In this document: positions 62,493-64,000 of the stretch, piece by piece
Position numbering within the stretch: position 1 is the first letter of the stretch
Layout of the letters: the number at the start of each line of letters is the position of its first letter
Origin: RGIG3178 sp942492795
GTDB taxonomy: Bacteria; Bacillota; Clostridia; Christensenellales; QAND01
Direction: 5' to 3'
DNA length: 64,000 nucleotides
NCBI GenBank assembly: GCA_942492795.1
Contig: OW818639.1
Span: 1,488,001-1,552,000, forward strand
Translations under genes and position numbers: made by a program
Notes under the pieces: generated by a model
The model's input: only the letters and a program-made list of their open reading frames with translations
What the model was told of the DNA's origin: nothing
Database searches by the model: none

Positions 62493-63260
62493 ATGAAAAC
62501 AAATTGTACAGGCAAAAACAGGATGCGGATTTTTACGGCAGCCGGTTGTATTTTTTTTGCGGTGTTTATGTTTTTTGCATATACGCTAGTCAGCACTATG
62601 ATCCAGTATAAACAGGCAGATGAGGCTTACGATACGCTGAAGAATGACTCGACTGTATCCAATACTTCCACCGTTGTCTCGGGATCGGATTCCGTGCCGA
62701 TAAAGGTGGACTTTGACGCACTGCTGAAGAAGAATCCGGATATCGTCGGATGGCTGTACTGTGAGGGAACTGTCATAAACTATCCGGTCGTGCAGGGAAA
62801 GGACAACAGCTTTTATATCAGTCATCTTTCAGACGGGTCAAAGAACATCAACGGATCGTTGTTTGTCGATTACCGCAACGGCAAAAATTTTACGGATGAA
62901 AACACCGTTGTCTATGGCCATCATATGAAGAACGGCAGCATGTTTGCGAGCCTCGTGCATTACCGCTCGCAGGCTTATTATGACAAACACCCGAAATTGT
63001 ATTTTTTGACGCCCGGGCGCAATTACAGCATCGAATTGTTCAGCGGGTTTATCTGCAAATCCAATGCGGCCTTCTTTAACAGGCAAATCAAACCCGAAGC
63101 GGATTTTGCCGCGTATCTTGAAGATTCAAAAAAGAATTCCGACTTCAAAAGCGGCGTAAACGTCGCGGTCACGGACAGGATACTGACACTCTCGACGTGT
63201 ACATACGAATACAAAAACGCACGGTATGTCGTGCAGGGCAAAATCGTATCATTACCATAA
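62493..63260 (+). CDS. srtB: Class B sortase
   Basis: A 255-residue membrane-anchored transpeptidase. Helix at about residues 12-33; the catalytic domain carries His in V-Y-G-H-H-M near 143, Cys in L-S-T-C-T-Y-E-Y near 236 and Arg in N-A-R-Y-V-V near 245. The Y-E-Y after the Cys and the long loop before it are class B marks. It likely cleaves the I-P-D-T-G motif of the preceding protein and links it to peptidoglycan, in line with Clostridium SrtB enzymes that use PxTG-type motifs. AAAGGAG lies 7 bases before the ATG. Confidence 0.92.
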   Translation: MKTNCTGKNRMRIFTAAGCIFFAVFMFFAYTLVSTMIQYKQADEAYDTLKNDSTVSNTSTVVSGSDSVPIKVDFDALLKKNPDIVGWLYCEGTVINYPVVQGKDNSFYISHLSDGSKNINGSLFVDYRNGKNFTDENTVVYGHHMKNGSMFASLVHYRSQAYYDKHPKLYFLTPGRNYSIELFSGFICKSNAAFFNRQIKPEADFAAYLEDSKKNSDFKSGVNVAVTDRILTLSTCTYEYKNARYVVQGKIVSLP

Positions 63261-63283
63261 GCATAGGATGAGGAGGGAGCAGC

Positions 63284-63688
63284 ATGTCTGAAATGGTAGT
63301 CTATTTAAGCGACGGGTGGCGTGCACAGGCACGAAGAATGCTGGAACGTCAATTGACGCCGCAAAATACCGGCAACGTGTGCCTTTCGATGTCCACTGCC
63401 TATACAAACTGTCCTGACGGCATTGATAAATACACGTTTGCAAAGCTCGTGGACGGGTCATTGGAGACGTTTGACATTGGCAAAGGCGATGCCCCGGAAG
63501 CGGATCTTTGCATATGCGCGGATTACTCCGTGTTTGTGCAGATAGCATCGCAGCAGCTAAGCGGACAATCGGCCTTGATGAGCGGCAAACTGAAAATTAA
63601 GGGCAACATGATGAAGGTCATGCAATTCGCACCGTTGTCCGATGCGATCATGAAGGTGCTCGCTTCCATACCAACCGTTTACGAATGA
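63284..63688 (+). CDS. SCP2 sterol-carrier-domain protein
   Basis: A 134-residue protein with an SCP2-like lipid-binding fold. It shows D-L-C-I-C-A-D-Y near 80 and the closing stretch S-G-K-L-K-I-K-G-N-M-M-K-V-M-Q near 105, the standard end of SCP2 domains. GGAGGG lies 8 bases before the ATG, 23 bases after the sortase stop, so it is probably in the sortase operon. Its ligand is unknown; bacterial members bind fatty acyl or other lipids. Confidence 0.85.
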   Translation: MSEMVVYLSDGWRAQARRMLERQLTPQNTGNVCLSMSTAYTNCPDGIDKYTFAKLVDGSLETFDIGKGDAPEADLCICADYSVFVQIASQQLSGQSALMSGKLKIKGNMMKVMQFAPLSDAIMKVLASIPTVYE

Positions 63689-63723
63689 AAATTTGAGCTT
63701 TACAATACCTTCGGACGCGAAAA

Positions 63724-63775
63724 ACCCTCCCGTTGCACGGTGTTAAGACTCATGCAACAGGGAGGATTTTATTTT
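63724..63775. terminator. Bidirectional terminator
   Basis: CCTCCCGTTGCA and TGCAACAGGGAGG pair with a single bulged A over a 15-base loop, then TTTTATTTTTT. It separates the surface operon from the leftward permease gene. Confidence 0.85.
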
Positions 63776-63788
63776 TTGGGTTTCGGAC

Positions 63789-64000
63789 TTAATCCAACGA
63801 TTTTAAGGATTCCACCATGTCTATTTTCCGCAAGCGGAAATGCATGACGAAATTGACCACAACGGTGAACAATACGGTCAATAGTCCGGAGAACAGATAA
63901 TTGAAACCGTTGAGCGTTCGCCCGAACATAACGATGTCCATTTCTGCGGATGCTACAACAAAATGGTGTAGCACAACGCCAAGGAACGCCCCGGCTATCA
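63789..64000 (-). CDS. FtsX-type ABC transporter permease, C-terminal part
   Basis: Partial; the frame is open to the window end. The 70 visible residues contain a hydrophobic helix, F-N-Y-L-F-S-G-L-L-T-V-L-F-T, and end with M-H-F-R-L-R-K-I-D-M-V-E-S-L-K-S-L-D, the typical tail of FtsX/MacB-type permeases of Bacillota (bacitracin-type exporters). The helix and tail fit the last helix of the FtsX domain. The rest lies beyond 64000. Confidence 0.75.
   Translation of the reverse strand, partial: IAGAFLGVVLHHFVVASAEMDIVMFGRTLNGFNYLFSGLLTVLFTVVVNFVMHFRLRKIDMVESLKSLD

Noticed and set aside
1..64000. CRISPR array, insertion sequence or rRNA operon
   Set aside because: No regularly spaced short repeats, no transposase with terminal inverted repeats and no rRNA-like sequence were seen on either strand.

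Overview
The window reads as a chromosomal segment of an obligately anaerobic, Gram-positive, Clostridia-type bacterium (Bacillota), mid-GC for most of its length. Support for this comes from a 2-oxoacid:ferredoxin oxidoreductase pair, a tungsten/molybdenum aldehyde:ferredoxin oxidoreductase with its own MoaD- and ThiF-like partners, two iron-type alcohol dehydrogenases and a zinc-type one, an anaerobic sulfatase-maturase-like radical SAM enzyme, a class B sortase next to a cell-wall-anchored repeat protein, a Spo0A-like receiver, strong AGGAGG ribosome sites and many rho-independent terminators. No species can be named from sequence alone. Layout: 1-3.1 kb is AT-rich and scarred: a 3' fragment of an initiator tRNA, a C-terminal scrap resembling the end of an RHS/polymorphic-toxin core, a small membrane protein, a start-less fragment and a lipoprotein. 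3.1-6.6 kb is a chaperone operon (dnaK, a J-protein with half a zinc finger, a CbpM-like modulator). 6.6-9.3 kb carries korAB behind a perfect palindrome and a structured leader. 9.3-11.9 kb is broken or small genes plus an OsmC protein. 12.1-15.1 kb is the aldehyde oxidoreductase/MoaD/ThiF cluster with a tiny His-rich frame. 15.4-19.1 kb has a FAD oxidoreductase and an ECF sigma factor coupled to an RsgI-like membrane anti-sigma factor. 19.2-30.4 kb mixes a glyoxalase-fold protein, two MFS exporters, a CheX/receiver-CheX pair, a DUF7000-like protein, a frameshifted membrane protein, a GGDEF enzyme, Tex and a polysaccharide deacetylase. 30.8-43.8 kb holds a large membrane protein with glycosyltransferase-like topology, small secreted proteins, a J-like mini-protein, two alcohol dehydrogenases, a second ECF sigma/anti-sigma pair, a secreted protein with a lone receiver, a Na/Pi cotransporter, a lipase-3 protein and an L25-family ribosomal protein. 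44.5-56.5 kb is mainly metabolic single genes (dienelactone hydrolase, radical SAM enzyme, butanol-type dehydrogenase, MFS, DegV, metallo-hydrolase, TspO-like, HAD phosphatase, second deacetylase). 56.5-59.0 kb is a Crp/Fnr regulator divergent from a two-gene split permease whose second half ends in a ferredoxin domain, then a ModE-type HTH protein. 59.4-63.7 kb is a surface module: a ten-repeat anchored protein, class B sortase and SCP2 protein. The right edge cuts an FtsX-type permease. How the genes fit together: korAB, AOR and the alcohol dehydrogenases describe ferredoxin- and NAD-linked fermentation of 2-oxoacids, aldehydes and alcohols. Several signalling pairs (two sigma/anti-sigma pairs, two receivers, CheX, GGDEF, Crp/Fnr, ModE-like) suggest regulated surface and redox functions. 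The points most worth attention are the split permease-ferredoxin operon with its operator, the ECF/RsgI-like pair with a possible self-recognised promoter, the surface protein with exact 222-bp repeats beside its sortase, the secreted-protein/hairpin/Spo0A-like-receiver unit, and the tRNA scar at the left end.
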